From Folioceros fuciformis (Eukaryota > Anthocerotophyta > Anthocerotopsida > Anthocerotales): a DNA stretch of 64,000 nt. Positions 1-11,667 of the stretch are shown here, piece by piece. Under the pieces are notes generated by a model, which had not been told where the DNA came from, ran no database searches, and saw only the letters and a list, made by a program, of their open reading frames with translations. Location: the NCBI GenBank assembly GCA_049999805.1, contig JBNGIO010006382.1, forward strand, positions 269,182 to 333,181. The letters are read 5' to 3'. Made by a program: the position numbers and the translations under genes. Position 1 is the stretch's first letter; every line of letters begins with the position of its first letter.

Positions 1-676
1 GAAGCGCTCCTACAAACACATGGCCATCTGGCTTCACACACGATTTCCGCATCTGCTGATAGAGCTGTATGGCATGCTTTGCCTGCCCATGCTTCACATG
101 AGCCGTTATTATGGAAGACCACATGAAGGCATCTGGATTGGCAACCACGGTGAACACATCCATCGCTTCTTGCAACCTGCCATGAGAGGCATACATTCTC
201 AGGATGTGGTTGCACAGAAACGTGTCCGACTCATACCCTATCCCCACACAGAGAGCATGCACACGGCGACCCAAAACGAGATCCTTTCTACAACCATGTG
301 TTTTCAAGACAGCAAAAAACAGAGACGACGAAGTACGGCAGTCCATCTGCACCAGAACTCCCAGAGCCTCAACAGCTTCCCTGACCTTCCCGTGCTGGCA
401 TGATTCGCTCACAGTTCCAGCCGTCACGTCAGGCCTGCGATCATCCGGCAAGCTCCATGTCGGGGCACGGCGCCCCATGCGCATGTCCAGAGCGGCCACA
501 ACCCAACCCCGCCTATTGGACTTGTTCACCCAGAGGGTCTCCTGGGAAACCCTGTGCAGGAAATCTTGCGAGCCACGGGAGGTCTGTCGATGTCGCCTGG
601 CACCCAACCCAACATTTGGTACAGTAAAGATCGTGGCCACAAGACATCCTGGACCCGAGTCTTCCCGGAAACACAT
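1..676 (-). CDS. Pentatricopeptide repeat (PPR) protein, N-terminal part; runs off the window start
   Basis: The minus strand is open from an ATG at 676 to the window edge (about 225 codons) and was found by translating the strand directly. The C-terminal half of this fragment shows PLS-class PPR signatures: a segment reading LGRRVHALCVGIGYESD, then a C-N-H-I-L-R-M-Y-A helix, then repeats with HGRLQEAMDVF and PDAFMWSSII, then HVKHGQAKHAIQLYQQM and KPDGHVF. These are the helix pairs of the plant PLS-type repeat. The family binds organellar RNA and acts in editing or processing in plastids or mitochondria. The first ~110 residues lack clear repeats and are Arg/Ser-rich, as expected for a targeting region. 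The 3' end, which would show E/DYW domains, lies outside the window, so the subclass is open. An earlier in-frame ATG is not seen before 676. Confidence 0.5.
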   Translation of the reverse strand, partial: MCFREDSGPGCLVATIFTVPNVGLGARRHRQTSRGSQDFLHRVSQETLWVNKSNRRGWVVAALDMRMGRRAPTWSLPDDRRPDVTAGTVSESCQHGKVREAVEALGVLVQMDCRTSSSLFFAVLKTHGCRKDLVLGRRVHALCVGIGYESDTFLCNHILRMYASHGRLQEAMDVFTVVANPDAFMWSSIITAHVKHGQAKHAIQLYQQMRKSCVKPDGHVFVGAL

Positions 677-1470
677 TTTCGTGAACGAACTGGTTTTCTT
701 GCGAAGCCGGTACGTGCACTAGGCAGATGTCTGTTTGAGAGAGCCGGAAACACACGCACATCGAGTAGAGAACTAGCTGTGCATGCTAAGAGGGCTGCAC
801 AATGCTCTCTTGGCTGCATCATGCTCTACTGCCTGCATCGTTCGGTGCGCTATGAAACAACGACCTGGCCGTGAGAGGGTGTTGTCGAAGTGCCCGGTGT
901 TGTAGAATTGAGCATCATCGCTCCGAAGTTGCTACTTGCGACGACCAGGAATCCAGGATCATTCGTTCAAGGGAAGGATTTCGATCTGGACCAATGCCGG
1001 TCCAGGGGTTTACCGTTCAATGTTTCCTGCAACAGGAACCGCGTTCCCCTCGAGTAACACTTAGCTAGCTCTTACTACCACACCGTACACACCTCCAGGA
1101 CTCGAGGGATGCTCGATAGGCTCCACATAAGGTATTAGACACGAAGCACATAGGAGGTTTGAGTTCGTTGTTTAATAGCAGCGGGCCACGTGTATGAGGA
1201 CAACAGCCCTCATGAACACCAGAGGCCGAGTGGGGGGGCCTACAGAAGGAGCACATCGAGAGATTGCGAAAAGCTGATTAAAATCCGATCCAGACAGAAA
1301 CGCTCGTAAGTAGATGACTTCGGGCTTAGCCGCTAGCTTGCGGCTCAAGAGAATCTGACTTTACTGTGAGTGAAAAGTTCATGCACTCACCCGAGGGCAC
1401 ATGAGCTTCTGCAGGAAAGAAAACGCACTGTCGTCCTGACAAGAGTCATTACCTCGGTTCCCTTGTGCAA

Positions 1471-1730
1471 GGGATGCTGACAGTGGACTACATTCGCCGA
1501 AACCTAACCCTTGCCTGCAGACGGACGCTGAGGCTAACGGTCTGTAGTGAGATGTCCAAACGCCACCCGAGAATGAGTTTTTGCACACAAGACCCCAGAC
1601 CAGGTCACTGTCTTCCACATAAATGGCTTGACCTTGCCTGCCTTCTACGGGAGATGTTGACAGTGGACTGCAGTCGCCTGCACCTAGCCCTAACCCTAAA
1701 ATGCAGACAGTCGCTGAGACGAGCGGTCTG
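1471..1730. repeat. Diverged direct duplication of about 80 bp, spaced 180 bp
   Basis: The block at 1471-1546 (gatgctgacagtggact, then tcgcc, cctaaccct, tgcagac, cgctgag, cggtctg) recurs in the same order at 1651-1730 with substitutions and small indels. Both copies carry telomere-like cctaaccct sequence. Antisense translation also shows the duplicated peptide. No gene could be assigned. Confidence 0.5.
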
Positions 1731-2227
1731 TTCCTTACCAACGGTACACAGCGAAGCCTTAAGCGCAATCAGACAGACCAGGACTCTACACAGAGCACAA
1801 GACATCCATAACACGGCGGAGTGAAACATTGTTCACAGGGATTAGACGCCTACAGCAACTCTCTTCAGGTCAGGTCTCCATGTTCTTCCGCATTGCTGTA
1901 AAAGCACTCAGTAGAACGAAAGTATTGCTCATCACCAGAGAGGCACAGACAGACGAAGCCATGGAACAAGACCGATTGGAACTATCGTCAGTAACAGAGT
2001 TCATCTCATCCACAGCATTGTCAAACTGTGTCCGAAGGTGTCCTAAGATTCTGTACTGTTCATCATCCGATAAGAAAGCTCCTCAACCCCACCGGCGAGA
2101 GAACGACCAGCTCTAAAGGTTAGGCAAAGCACGCCTGCCCGCTACAAGCAACGGCTACACAAGTACTCCGTGGCGTGAAGAAACCACAGTCGTAGCACAA
2201 GGGCAGACAAGAGACGCCAGAAGCAAG

Positions 2228-2273
2228 ACGCAACGAAAAGGGCACGCCAGACGCAACGAAAAGGGCACGCCAG
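2228..2273. repeat. Tandem repeat, 23-bp unit, two identical copies
   Basis: acgcaacgaaaagggcacgccag occurs at 2228-2250 and is followed directly by an identical copy at 2251-2273, then by the start of a third (acgcca). This is a simple local duplication in the UTP14 upstream region. Confidence 0.5.
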
Positions 2274-2493
2274 ACGCCACAGCAATGCAGGAATGGCTAA
2301 ATTGAGGTCACCACGGTACTATTTATAATCGCGAGATGAAGTTTCTCTAGAAAATAAGAAATGGAAAACCCATCTATTTCGATCCATACTTGTGGAAATG
2401 ATCTAGAACTAAGTACATACGTATTTCGATATCATGCATTACTGTTGGTTTATTTGTGTAGTCTTAGGTCTGCGATTTAGGTCTACGGGGGCG

Positions 2494-2501
2494 TAGGGTT
2501 T
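2494..2501 (-). promoter_or_regulatory. Telo-box (AAACCCTA) upstream of UTP14
   Basis: tagggttt on the plus strand is the reverse complement of the plant telo-box AAACCCTA, about 100 bp before the UTP14 start codon. Telo-boxes are known from promoters of plant translation and ribosome-biogenesis genes, which fits a nucleolar rRNA-processing factor downstream. Its function here is inferred. Confidence 0.5.
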
Positions 2502-2538
2502 TAGAGCTGGACTTTGGACGGGAAGGACGAGTGTGAAA

Positions 2539-2556
2539 ATGACAAACATTTGTTAA
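2539..2556 (+). other. Possible upstream ORF of five codons before UTP14
   Basis: ATG ACA AAC ATT TGT TAA lies 45 bp before the chosen UTP14 ATG and in a different frame. It matters only if transcription starts upstream of it, which cannot be seen. Confidence 0.5.
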
Positions 2557-2600
2557 CGGATCGTCTGGCCTCCGGCCAGCTCCGGAATCCTGCCACCGCG

Positions 2601-5600
2601 ATGCCGTCCAACAAGAGGCCTCGAATTGTCGGGAAGAGCAGAGGAAGAAGGCGAGATGGGCAGCCTTCGAGCAAGAGATTGAAAGGAAATGGAGGATCTC
2701 TTAACCGGAAGCCAAAGACCGGCCCTCGCTATCCGGCAGCTCTGCAGAAGGAGCTGAATCTGCCGAGGCATTCAAAATCTGAGGATGAAGATCAGCAGGA
2801 AAATGAATTGAATGTGGGAGATGTATACGAGNNNNNNNNNNNNNNNNNNNNNNNNNNNNNNNNNNNNNNNNNNNNNNNNNNNNNNNNNNNNNNNNNNNNN
2901 NNNNNNNNNNNNNNNNNNNNNNNNNNNNNNNATGTATACGAGTACGAAGATGGTGTACCAGAAGAAGAATCTGGAAAGAATCGGCGGTTTGATGTTGTCG
3001 ATCGGCTGGAATACGAGTTGCCTCCGGACTTCGAGGTTGGTGACATGAATTTGCGTGTCTAATGCACTGTCGGACGTGGTTTGTGAGTACTTGGCGGATG
3101 AGCAAATGGGTTGCTCTTGATTATCGGTAGCAAAGGGGCTTATTTGCTTTGTGGGAAACAGGACGAGGAGATTCCCGAAGAATCTGCATTTGGGGAGGAT
3201 GATGACGGTGAAGTCCCTCAGAGGAATCCCAAGAGATTGAAGGTAAAGGGTGCACACTTGGTGGATCTCAACAGTGACGACGAGGACTCGGATAATGAGG
3301 CAAAAGATGAGGGCGTAGATGAAGATGATCTGGATAAGGAAGAGGGAGAATCTGGGTATGATGATGAGAAAAACGAAAAGGACGAGCGCTTGTCATTTGC
3401 TGATGATCTGGACATGGATGAGGGTAATGAGGACGATGCTGGCGAGGAGGAAGATGATGAAGAGAGACAGTTGGATTTGATCAGTGATTTTACAGGGGAC
3501 GATGCAAGCTACATACTAGGTCCGGGCTGTGAACTCTGTTTATGTTCTCTGTTTTTCCATAACTGGGTTGATGTCGTTTGATCCAGAGACCTGCCTGAGA
3601 GTTACGTCAGGCATTTACGTTTCTAGTCCTTGACTTGGAGACTGTGCAGGTCAGCGAAAACGGAAGAGGAGGGGCGGTGTCAGTGAAGCACACGAAGAGC
3701 TTGAGATGTATTTGAACCCTTCAACAGGTTCAGGCTCTCAGTCCTTGGCTGGGGAGGATTTTGTCTCAGCTATGGAAGGCAAACCAAGGTTTGCTGCGTT
3801 GAGGAAGCGTACAGAGCAATTGAATCGCAGTTCAGCTCGCCTACAAGCGCCTCTACGGAAAGTGATACAGGACAGAGTGGAAAGGATGGCTGCGTATGAA
3901 AACACTAAGGAAGACATTTCGAAGTGGCAGCCTTTGGTAAAAGCCAATCGGGAGGCGCCATGTCGGGTTTTCAATAAAAATCCAGAGCTTCCAGCTATGT
4001 CCACAACTTCCGTCGCAGCAAAGTTCCAACCAAGAAATCAACTGGAGAAGGATATAGCTAATTTACTTAAGGAGAGCGGATCAACTCATGGAAGTACTGT
4101 ACAAGCAGCTGAAGCACTTGCTTTGAACAAGGTATCCGGGAGAGTGCTTATTTGTCGCAGCATGTATGGGGCTCAAGGGCCGCCATCTCGAGGAGGAGTT
4201 TTTTACTCTGGTGCTCATGTTACCTGATTTCTGCAGTTCACTGTTGAAGAAGTTAAGGAGCGGCAGGAGAAATTATCGAGGATGCGGAGCCTCTTGTTCA
4301 AGCATGAGTTAGCAGCCAAACGCATCAAGAAGATCAAGTCCAAAACCTTTCATCGCCTGCTTCTGAAGGGTCAGAAGAAGAAGGAGGCTAATGCTGAGGC
4401 AGCTCTTACTGAAGCCGATCTGGAGGCTCGAAAAGAAGCTGTGATGAAACAAGAGTTCAAGCGAGCTCAGGTACTGTTGTGCATTTGATTTGTTGATTGG
4501 AGGCATCGGCCATCTGAGCCTTTGGCTGTCTGTAGAATCTGTTTTTGTAGATTTTAATTTTTTTGACAAAGCACTGTACTTCCAGGAAAGGATGACTTTG
4601 AAGCACAAAAATACTTCTCGATGGGCAAAGAGAATCTTGAAACGAGGACTGCAAGCCCATGCAGATGATGGTGTTCGGGATGCAATTGCTGAACAACTTC
4701 GCAACCATGCTCTTCTTACAAAGAAGATCCATTCGGCTAGTCTGAGCAGTAGTGATGATGATAGTTCAAGCGAAGATGAAGAAGATTGCAGCAAAGCGGA
4801 CAACAAGTCTGGAGAGAAGTCCAGGGCCAAGGTTCTTGCCAAAGCTAAGGTGGCAACTTTGAAGGCCCTGGAGGGAGATGAGGAGGCTGAAATCCCAACC
4901 TCAGGATTGTTTGCTCTTCCATTCATGGTATGGCTTGCGGGAGCCCTGTGTGAGGTCCTTCCCAACATTTCCCACTGTTGGTTTAGGGTTTAGGGTTAAA
5001 CAACTTGACCCAGGGGAACCATGTGAAATACTGCAAAGTACTGATTGTCTTTCTGTCTATACGCCTCTGCAGGCCAGGGCGATTGAGAAAAAGAGGAAAG
5101 AGGCCCGAGAAGCTGCAGTAGCTGCTTTGAAGCAACTGGACTCGGCTGAAAATGACGATTCTTTTGTTGAGAATGACACTGAGGATGCAGGTAAAGAAGG
5201 TGAGAAATCGGGCCGGCTTTCTTTTGGGAGACCGGAACTCTTGCGAAAACGTGCAAAAGATGAGGAGCACGATATGCTAGTTGACAGAGGCAGTGACAGT
5301 GATGAGGAAGACAGTGATGAGGATGAAGGGAAAAGTGGGTTAGCAGTGAAGCAAGCCAGTTGCAGGGATGAAGGCACATCTGCCCAGTCTACAAGATGGG
5401 AAAGGGCACAGCCAGCACTGGTGAGTAGCTCACATTGGCATCATATTTTCTTGTGCATTTGATATTAACTGCTGAGAGAAATACTGTGGATCCTGCTGTC
5501 CTTACACTACGGAATGGTGTTGCAGATGAATGGCAAGTCCGATCACAAAACAGTGGCAATAGGGCCGACTGATGTAGGGACCAGCACACAAAGTAAGCCT

Positions 5601-6760
5601 CTGGCTGAAAAGACTAGTCTAGGGTCTACTCCACCGCCAGTTGATTCCGAATCAGAGCACTCGAGAACAGGCCATGCAAGGTTATTTTCTACGAACGGGT
5701 CCGCCAAGAAGCATGATTTGAAGCCAAAAGACCAGGGAATGATGAAAGACTCGGACAGAAATGGGCAAGCCGCTTCTCTGCAACCACCTGAAGTCTTTTT
5801 CGCGACCTCGCAGAGGCAAGAGCTCAAAGTTCATCCGGATTCCGACGAAATCGAGTCAGTTGATACCGGTGCCAGGCCGTCCGCCCCGACGGAACCTTCA
5901 CAGATGGCCTTCCTTAGTGACGATGAGGAAGATCCGGATGACGAAGGGGCCACAAATGGTCCGACAGCAAAGGGATTCGAGTCTCAGCAAGAATTGATCA
6001 AGCGAGCTTTTGCTGGCGATGATGTTGAAGAGGAGTTTCAAGAGGAGAAAGCCAAAGCAGTGGATGGGGAATTACCATCTGCAGAGGGCCCGGTCTCCTT
6101 ACCTGGCTGGGGACAGTGGACAGAGGTTCAGCAACGGCAGGGTCTTCCGTCTTGGATTTTGAAGGAGCGAGCAGACCTCCAGGCAAAGAAGCAGTCTTTA
6201 ATGAAGGCCCGGAAAGACGCAAGACTCAAGCACGTGATAATCAGTGAAAAGACGGATAAGAAGGTAAGATAGTTGTTGAAGTACATGGTTCGTTTGTGCT
6301 CTTTGCGTGAGCTTGGGCACTGGTGCTAAGCGGTCGTTGTAAAATTTGCAGGCCCGGAAGTTCAGTGCGCAGTCACTACCTTTCCCATTCAAGTCGAAAG
6401 AAGTGTATGAACGAAGCATACGTGACCCCATTGGCCCCGATTTCAACACTGACAAAGCTTTCAGGAATCTGATCGCTCCAAAGGTAACTGTTTGAAGTCG
6501 AGTTCGGGTTGGCTGTCTGCCCTTCTCCTTGTATGTGGATCACTGTTCCCCTTCTCCTATTTTCTCATTCGTCGCTGACCATGCTACAGGAGGTGAAGAG
6601 CGCGGGAGTGCCTATCGAACCAATTCAATACACCATGCCACCTGCAAAAGCTGCCAAGTCTATTCAAACCACTTCTAAGTCTGTCTCTGTGAAAGTCGTT
6701 CGTGCCAACTCTGGCCAGTCTAAGGCTGTTAAAGCCAAGTCCAGGAAAGCTCGTTCTTGA
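2601..6760 (+). CDS. UTP14: U3 snoRNP / SSU processome protein UTP14
   Basis: Nucleolar component of the small-subunit processome needed for 18S pre-rRNA processing. Nine exons join in frame: 2601-3035, 3162-3519, 3650-4131, 4237-4470, 4586-4927, 5073-5420, 5526-6263, 6352-6483, 6590-6760, all GT-AG. About 1042 residues once the gap artefact is removed, close to plant UTP14. Visible family marks: VYEYEDGVPEEES near residue 75; long Asp/Glu tracts after it; KIKSKTFHRLL near 420; LPGWGQWTE near 890; VIISEKTDKK and LPFPFKSKEVYERS in the last 150 residues; a basic Lys/Ser-rich tail. ATG 2601 is the first in-frame ATG; the frame is open upstream but has no earlier ATG. A 100-N gap interrupts exon 1 without changing the frame. 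The name is secure from these motifs. Confidence 0.5.
2832..2931. other. Assembly gap (100 N) in UTP14 exon 1
   Basis: Exactly 100 N. The 11 bases before it (2821-2831, atgtatacgag) are repeated directly after it (2932-2942). Overlapping the two flanks gives uninterrupted UTP14 sequence, so the real gap is probably zero or negative in length. Confidence 0.5.
4982..4995 (+). repeat. Interstitial telomere-like repeat (TTTAGGG)2 in UTP14 intron 5
   Basis: tttagggtttaggg lies inside the intron between exons 5 and 6. It is the Arabidopsis-type plant telomere unit in two copies. It is too short to be more than a short interstitial telomeric motif or a telo-box-like element. Confidence 0.5.
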
Positions 6761-7026
6761 GCATCACCTATCGCGATTAATACCGTTTTTTCGAATCCAG
6801 TAGCCAATTTTTGTTTCATATACGAACGCGTCGTGGCACGACTAACTGAACGTGTGCTTTCTAGCAGGACCGCTCTCCTGGTATCATCTTCTACAGCTCC
6901 CCTGATGCCCACAAGACAAGCCGGAACACTGGCTAGGAGCCATGTGAAACAACCCCCGTGTACTTGCATCCTCGATACGAAAAATAGAAAATCGGCTGTG
7001 GCGAGACAGCATCAGCGAAATTGACA

Positions 7027-7098
7027 AGGAGGCAACCAGGATTGAACTGGTGACCTATCGGACTGCAGCCGATTGCTCTACCACTGAGCTATACCTCC
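7027..7098 (-). tRNA. tRNA-Cys (anticodon GCA)
   Basis: 72-nt cloverleaf on the minus strand. The acceptor stem GGAGGTA pairs with TGCCTCC (one G-T pair). The D arm is GCTC-AGTGGTAGA-GC, the anticodon stem ATCGG/CCGAT encloses loop CTGCAGT with anticodon GCA, and the T arm is CCAGTTCAATCCTGG. The B-box region (GTTCAATCC) and A-box region (TAGCTCAGTGGT) match eukaryotic polymerase III promoters. There is no intron and no encoded CCA, as expected for a nuclear gene. It lies between UTP14 and YCF54. Confidence 0.5.
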
Positions 7099-7389
7099 GC
7101 TTTCATATACATTTGGATGTACTTACTATTTAGACAAATTTAAAAATTCAACTTTAAATAATTGAATAAGTGTGTTCAGCTTTATACCACATATAGTATC
7201 CTTCCTTTCCGTTTTTGTGGCTTGATCTGTATGAATTTTTCATTATCCTGAACTTTGGTACATAATGGTATGTTTCAAAAATTTCAAAGCACGCTTGAGA
7301 CGGTAGCGATTCAGAGTGTACTCTAAGTGGCCTCGGAATCCTGGTCTTCAAACGGTGCGCATTTGGAAGGATAGAGTTGAGGTAGAGAC

Positions 7390-8292
7390 ATGACAGCGGC
7401 GGTGGCCGGGGCCCTCTCGGTCCTGGGAACGGTACAAACCGTGAGGCTAGGGGACAACGTTGGGGAGCGCGTGAGAGCGGCGGGCGATCAGCACCTGGTC
7501 CTCTCGCAGCCGCAGCGCCTCCTGCATCGGCAGGAATGTTCGCTGCTCAGGCATCGATGTGTCGGCGTGGCAAGCCGCCGGCTGTCACGCTCGCTCTGGC
7601 CGCTCTCGGCCGTGGTGGCCAGCCAGGCAGAGGTGAGGCGCCGCCGTTGCCACTGGCCTTCAACCAGCCGTTGCCGGTGTTGAGGATGCTCTTGTGTGCA
7701 GGAGGCCGTGAAGCAGCAAGAAGAGGATTCGAGTGCCGCGGCCACCAAGACATCCTACCATTTTCTCATTGCCAACGCCAAATTCATGCTGGATGAGGAG
7801 GAGCATTTTCAAGAGTTGCTGAAGGAGCGGCTCCGCAAATTCGGGGAGGACGGCCGGAAGCAGGACTTCTGGCTCGTCATCGAGCCGAAGTTTCTGCAGG
7901 AGTTCCCTGACTACAAGCAGCGGCTGAGCCGGCCTGCGGTGGCCTTGGTTTCGACCGATGCCGTCTGGATCACGTGAGTGCTGCTGTCGTTGGTGCCAGA
8001 CAAAACCCTGAGGGGTTTAAGAAGCCCCTTGCTTTCTGTCTGTTCCATAGGCCTCTTAGCTCTGATTGGGACCGAAGCGGGAATTCCCTCATATTACTGT
8101 ATTTTTTGCAGGTTCATGAAATTACGGCTAGATCGTGTCCTGAAGGGCTCATTCGAGACAGAACGCGCCGAGGAGGCTCTCACTGGCAACCCTGTCGAAC
8201 TGCATTTCGACCAGCCTCAGAAGTGGACTGCGCCGTACCCCAAGTACCAAGGCGAATGGTGGACGCCCTTCTTGTATAAGGGGGAAGCTTAG
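7390..8292 (+). CDS. YCF54: YCF54 / LCAA: accessory subunit of Mg-protoporphyrin IX monomethyl ester cyclase, plastid-targeted
   Basis: YCF54 stabilises the aerobic cyclase (CHL27/CRD1) that forms protochlorophyllide in chlorophyll synthesis. Exons 7390-7632, 7702-7973 and 8112-8292 join in frame to 231 residues. Exon 1 (81 codons) encodes an Arg/Ser/Ala-rich, acid-poor leader typical of a chloroplast transit peptide. The mature part has the family core: YHFLIANAKFMLDEEEHF, LLKERLRKFGE, DFWLVIEPKFL, then ALVSTDAVWITFMKLRLDRVL, which spans the last splice site. A plant-type C-terminal extension ends in WWTPF. Length agrees with land-plant homologues. The gene is nuclear, although YCF54 is plastid-encoded in some algae. 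It converges with the LPAT gene; about 200 bp separate the two stop codons. Confidence 0.5.
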
Positions 8293-8497
8293 GATGATGG
8301 CCTTTAGATGATTTTGCGCAGAGTGATTGCTCCTAGCGTTAGGACTAGAACGAGTATTGGAATGAAATTCACCGTGGTACGTTGTCCTTACCCAAGGTTA
8401 AATCCCTTAAAAATAAGTGCCTGATTCCTATCAGAATGAGGCACAGACGAAATGTATGAATACACCGAGATTTTCTAGTGCAATGAATGTATCCCCC

Positions 8498-10752
8498 TTA
8501 TTGCGCCTGTTTCCCTTCTGCTGGTGTGGGGCGAGGTAGTGGCCTGCCCACTACGGGCTTGGGAGGGGTGCCTCTTTCCGCTTGGCTGGATCGTAAAAGC
8601 AACGCGATTATTCCAGTCACAACTGCCAATATGCATGTTATCCAGAGCCTGCCTCTCGACGAGGAAAGCAGAGCTTCTAACAGCCACGCCGATGCTATCA
8701 CAATTGCAACCGCCCAGCCGCTGGCGATCTGAAAGCATCCACCATCAGGAAGTCAGCTCGGATGTGCTTCAGTCAGGAGAGTAGGAGTATATTCATGACA
8801 GACGGGCTTACCACCATAGGCTTTAGAGGCCGTGGAACAGGCTGGTAGAGGTCCTCTCCAAAAGTGTTGTCCTTGTTGTGCTTGTCCAGCAGATCGTCCT
8901 GCGAAAGCAAGTCTAATAAGAGACTGCCAAACAATTACGAGTGAGGAGAGGAGACTCAGCAAAATTGGTGTGATCGAAGCCATGCACCTTAACGTGAAAA
9001 GCCTCACGGCACCAGGATGCGATTTCTTCATCTGTTGTAGGAAGACTGTCCAGGGCCACCCTTCTTATATGAACATGAACCTGGTACAGGAGCACAGCCT
9101 CTGACATATCACCATGAACTGCAATAGAGCCAAGAATTCAATTTACAACACAGAAGAAGTGCAGGCAACGTCAACACATCAACACAGGTCTGTCCAGTTC
9201 TACTTACCACTGAAGGCTGACCCCTCAGAATCCCCAACATAGTGGGTGTCGGCGTGTCTTTGGGAATTGTAACAGTCATATCATAAATAGCAGGTACAAA
9301 AGAGCGAAGATTTTGTACAGCACAAACGAACCCCTGCACCAAATGTTTGTGTTGACATGCAGATGTGAAAAAACATTTGCAGTCAGGGCTTTACCAATGG
9401 TGTGCAAACAACATGCTTGCTGTTCCCATCAGTGAAGTTACCTTTGTACGAGGAATTAGTACGTTACGAGGAACGGGGATGCCAGACAATGCAGCGTACT
9501 CCTGAGCTGCTAGCAACTTGGCCTCGGTAAATCTTGTACCTTCGACAAAAAGGGCAATCCAAAGGGCGTGAGGGAAGCCCTTCAACCTCTGGAAGCCTTC
9601 CTGCACGTTTGGGCGGCATATGAATGAGAGTGGTCGAGGCAACAGCCTGCGAAGGTGGAACAACCTCAGGGGTTATGATAGCCGATCATTACCTTCAGGG
9701 TAGCCTCATCTTGTGCCCAGTTCCTTGCTAGGAACACGTACTCTGAGAACCACATAGACCAGCCAATTGCCTGCAACCAGATGATTCCCACCGAAACAAA
9801 CATTGATATCCACTCAACCAAATTTTCATCAGTCCGGATCAATATCGTGGAGAGGGACGCACCGGCAAGAACTGTATTGACTTCTTCATAACAGCTCGGG
9901 TGCTTCCAAGACATCCAAATCGCTGCAACGATCCGGTGCCAACGGGATTAAAATGCAGACACAGGCAAGCCAAGTACACAAGACATTTCTGCAACCTGAC
10001 AAGGTACTACAATCAAGAATCTTGAAGCTACCTGAGTCTTGAAGCTACCTGAGCAAGTACCCACCCAACAAGCCAGTCAACATCACTCCGGTGGTTGCAA
10101 ATCAGAAGGGCATGCTCCTTGCCTGCAAGGGAAGACGTGGACTATCAGAAGATTTTCCTGCAAACGTGCACCTGAGCCATCGGCTGCAGAAGCGACAGAA
10201 ACGGAAAAACACTGCAATCCTCGGTGTCTTCGGAATCCAAGCAGAGTGAAGGCAACGTCAGGTACCCACCTAGGCGTTTGATTGTCTCGGCTTCAGAATA
10301 AACTCGCACCTAGCAAAGATGAGAGAAGCGTGCACCCGGAATTGAGATCCACCGTCAAGAAGGCACCCAATTGACGCACATCGCACGGATAAAACAACAA
10401 TGAAGTGATCCAAAGGTGGGAGGTGAAGCCAGAAAGAAAACCTCTACACCCGCCCACCAGTCAACTAGCCAAACCAGCTGCGACCAAAGCGCGTCCATCA
10501 TGTACATATTCGCCAGCCTGTAGGCCTTCCGGGATATAGGTCGCAAGAGAAGGAGAGTGCACACCTGCGCAGCACAATTGAATACATGCGACACCGTCAC
10601 GAAGAAAAATTGGGTGGGAGATGGAAGAAAGCGGCCAGAAGGACCACGCAATTGTTCAGTCCGGCACGCACTTGCAAGATGTTGATGAAGAAACCGGAGA
10701 AGAGGAACGTGATGCCCAGGGGAAGGGCTATGATGCTGGAGGCAGTCCCCAT
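8498..10752 (-). CDS. LPAT2: 1-acyl-sn-glycerol-3-phosphate acyltransferase, ER type (LPAT2-like)
   Basis: Transfers an acyl chain from acyl-CoA to the sn-2 position of lysophosphatidate, giving phosphatidate for glycerolipid synthesis in the ER. Eleven exons on the minus strand: 10752-10672, 10564-10442, 10309-10270, 10122-10049, 9922-9863, 9770-9693, 9600-9442, 9333-9208, 9080-8988, 8898-8812, 8728-8498. Total 383 residues, against 389 in Arabidopsis LPAT2. Motifs: catalytic NHX4D as NHRSDVD near residue 91; FVEGTRF near 170; [12 protein letters not shown] across a splice site near 203; [10 protein letters not shown] near 215. There is an N-terminal hydrophobic segment (residues 5-25) and hydrophobic helices in the last 76 residues. 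The start is the first ATG after an in-frame stop. All introns are GT-AG. Identification is secure; the 2 versus 3 paralogue label is by resemblance. Confidence 0.5.
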
Positions 10753-11667
10753 CCCGTCTGCTGCTGCTGCCTGCTGCTGCACGGCACTCTCGACTGTGGA
10801 GGAAGCCACCCAAAATCAAACTCGCCAAATTTGCAAGCGACTCGTCCTCGTTACGCCAAGAGCAAGGCAAGTGACAATTGTCGCCCCTTCCTACACCAAG
10901 ACGTCTGCCTTCTTGTCCTCGTCTTCATTTATTTAACGCCGTATTTACAGACCTAGGTTGGTACATACCTCGTATCGTATACAGCCTGTATTCTTGCTTT
11001 CCCGGAATGGTACATAGCTTGTTGCATGCGCCTTAACCTCTTTTCGGACTTCACCTGAAAGGGGAAGGCCTCGCTGCTACTGCATGTGCTCCGCGGCACG
11101 CCTGGGAGCAGTCCAAGCACGCACAGAGATGGTTCCCGCCGGCAATCGATGTATGCTCGGAGGAAGACTGAAACAGACCAGTTACCATGGGAGTTAGTCG
11201 CATCGCACTTGTTGGAATGGAGCGCAAGTTCCTCACGGCCGAGTGCTTCACACAGTTTGAAGGCATCCAACAGTCCCTAACATTCTTCAGCTGACTGTGT
11301 CTCCTGCTTGACTCGCGTGCGAACTTTGCTCGACGGGAGCGAGATGGTAGCATTCCGTGGTGTGGATGCTGTCGACACCTGATGCTGCGGAGGGTTTGCT
11401 CACTGAGGGCTTCGTGGCTCACGGGTTCGAGGGAGTGGATTGGCCCTCGTCACAATGTCGACTAGCTCTGGATGCAGTCAATCTTGCGACTGTTTCCGTA
11501 AGAGATGACACTGCATTGCTTTTTGTTGACACCAGTGCCCGCGTGGGTTAGATAGAAGGCCAGTGTTTCTTGACAAATTTCTGTCTTCTTCTTTTCATCC
11601 TACATCCATCTGGCTTTCATGGTGGAATTGAGCAGGCAATAGCTTCTTTTTGTCCTGCTTCTGCCAG

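Larger units (their letters stand above)
677..2493. other. Intergenic region between divergent PPR and UTP14 genes
   Basis: No supported gene. It holds the shared upstream region of the minus-strand PPR gene and plus-strand UTP14. Open frames here are short and overlap on both strands. Two local duplications lie within it and are listed separately. The part from about 2310 to 2460 is AT-rich. Confidence 0.5.

Noticed and set aside
1500-1700. Telomere array
   Set aside because: Only two short cctaaccct motifs inside duplicated copies, not a tandem telomeric array.
4309-4968. 219-codon minus-strand ORF, Ser/Leu-rich
   Set aside because: Antisense of acidic/Lys-rich UTP14 exons, which commonly gives Ser/Leu-rich open frames.
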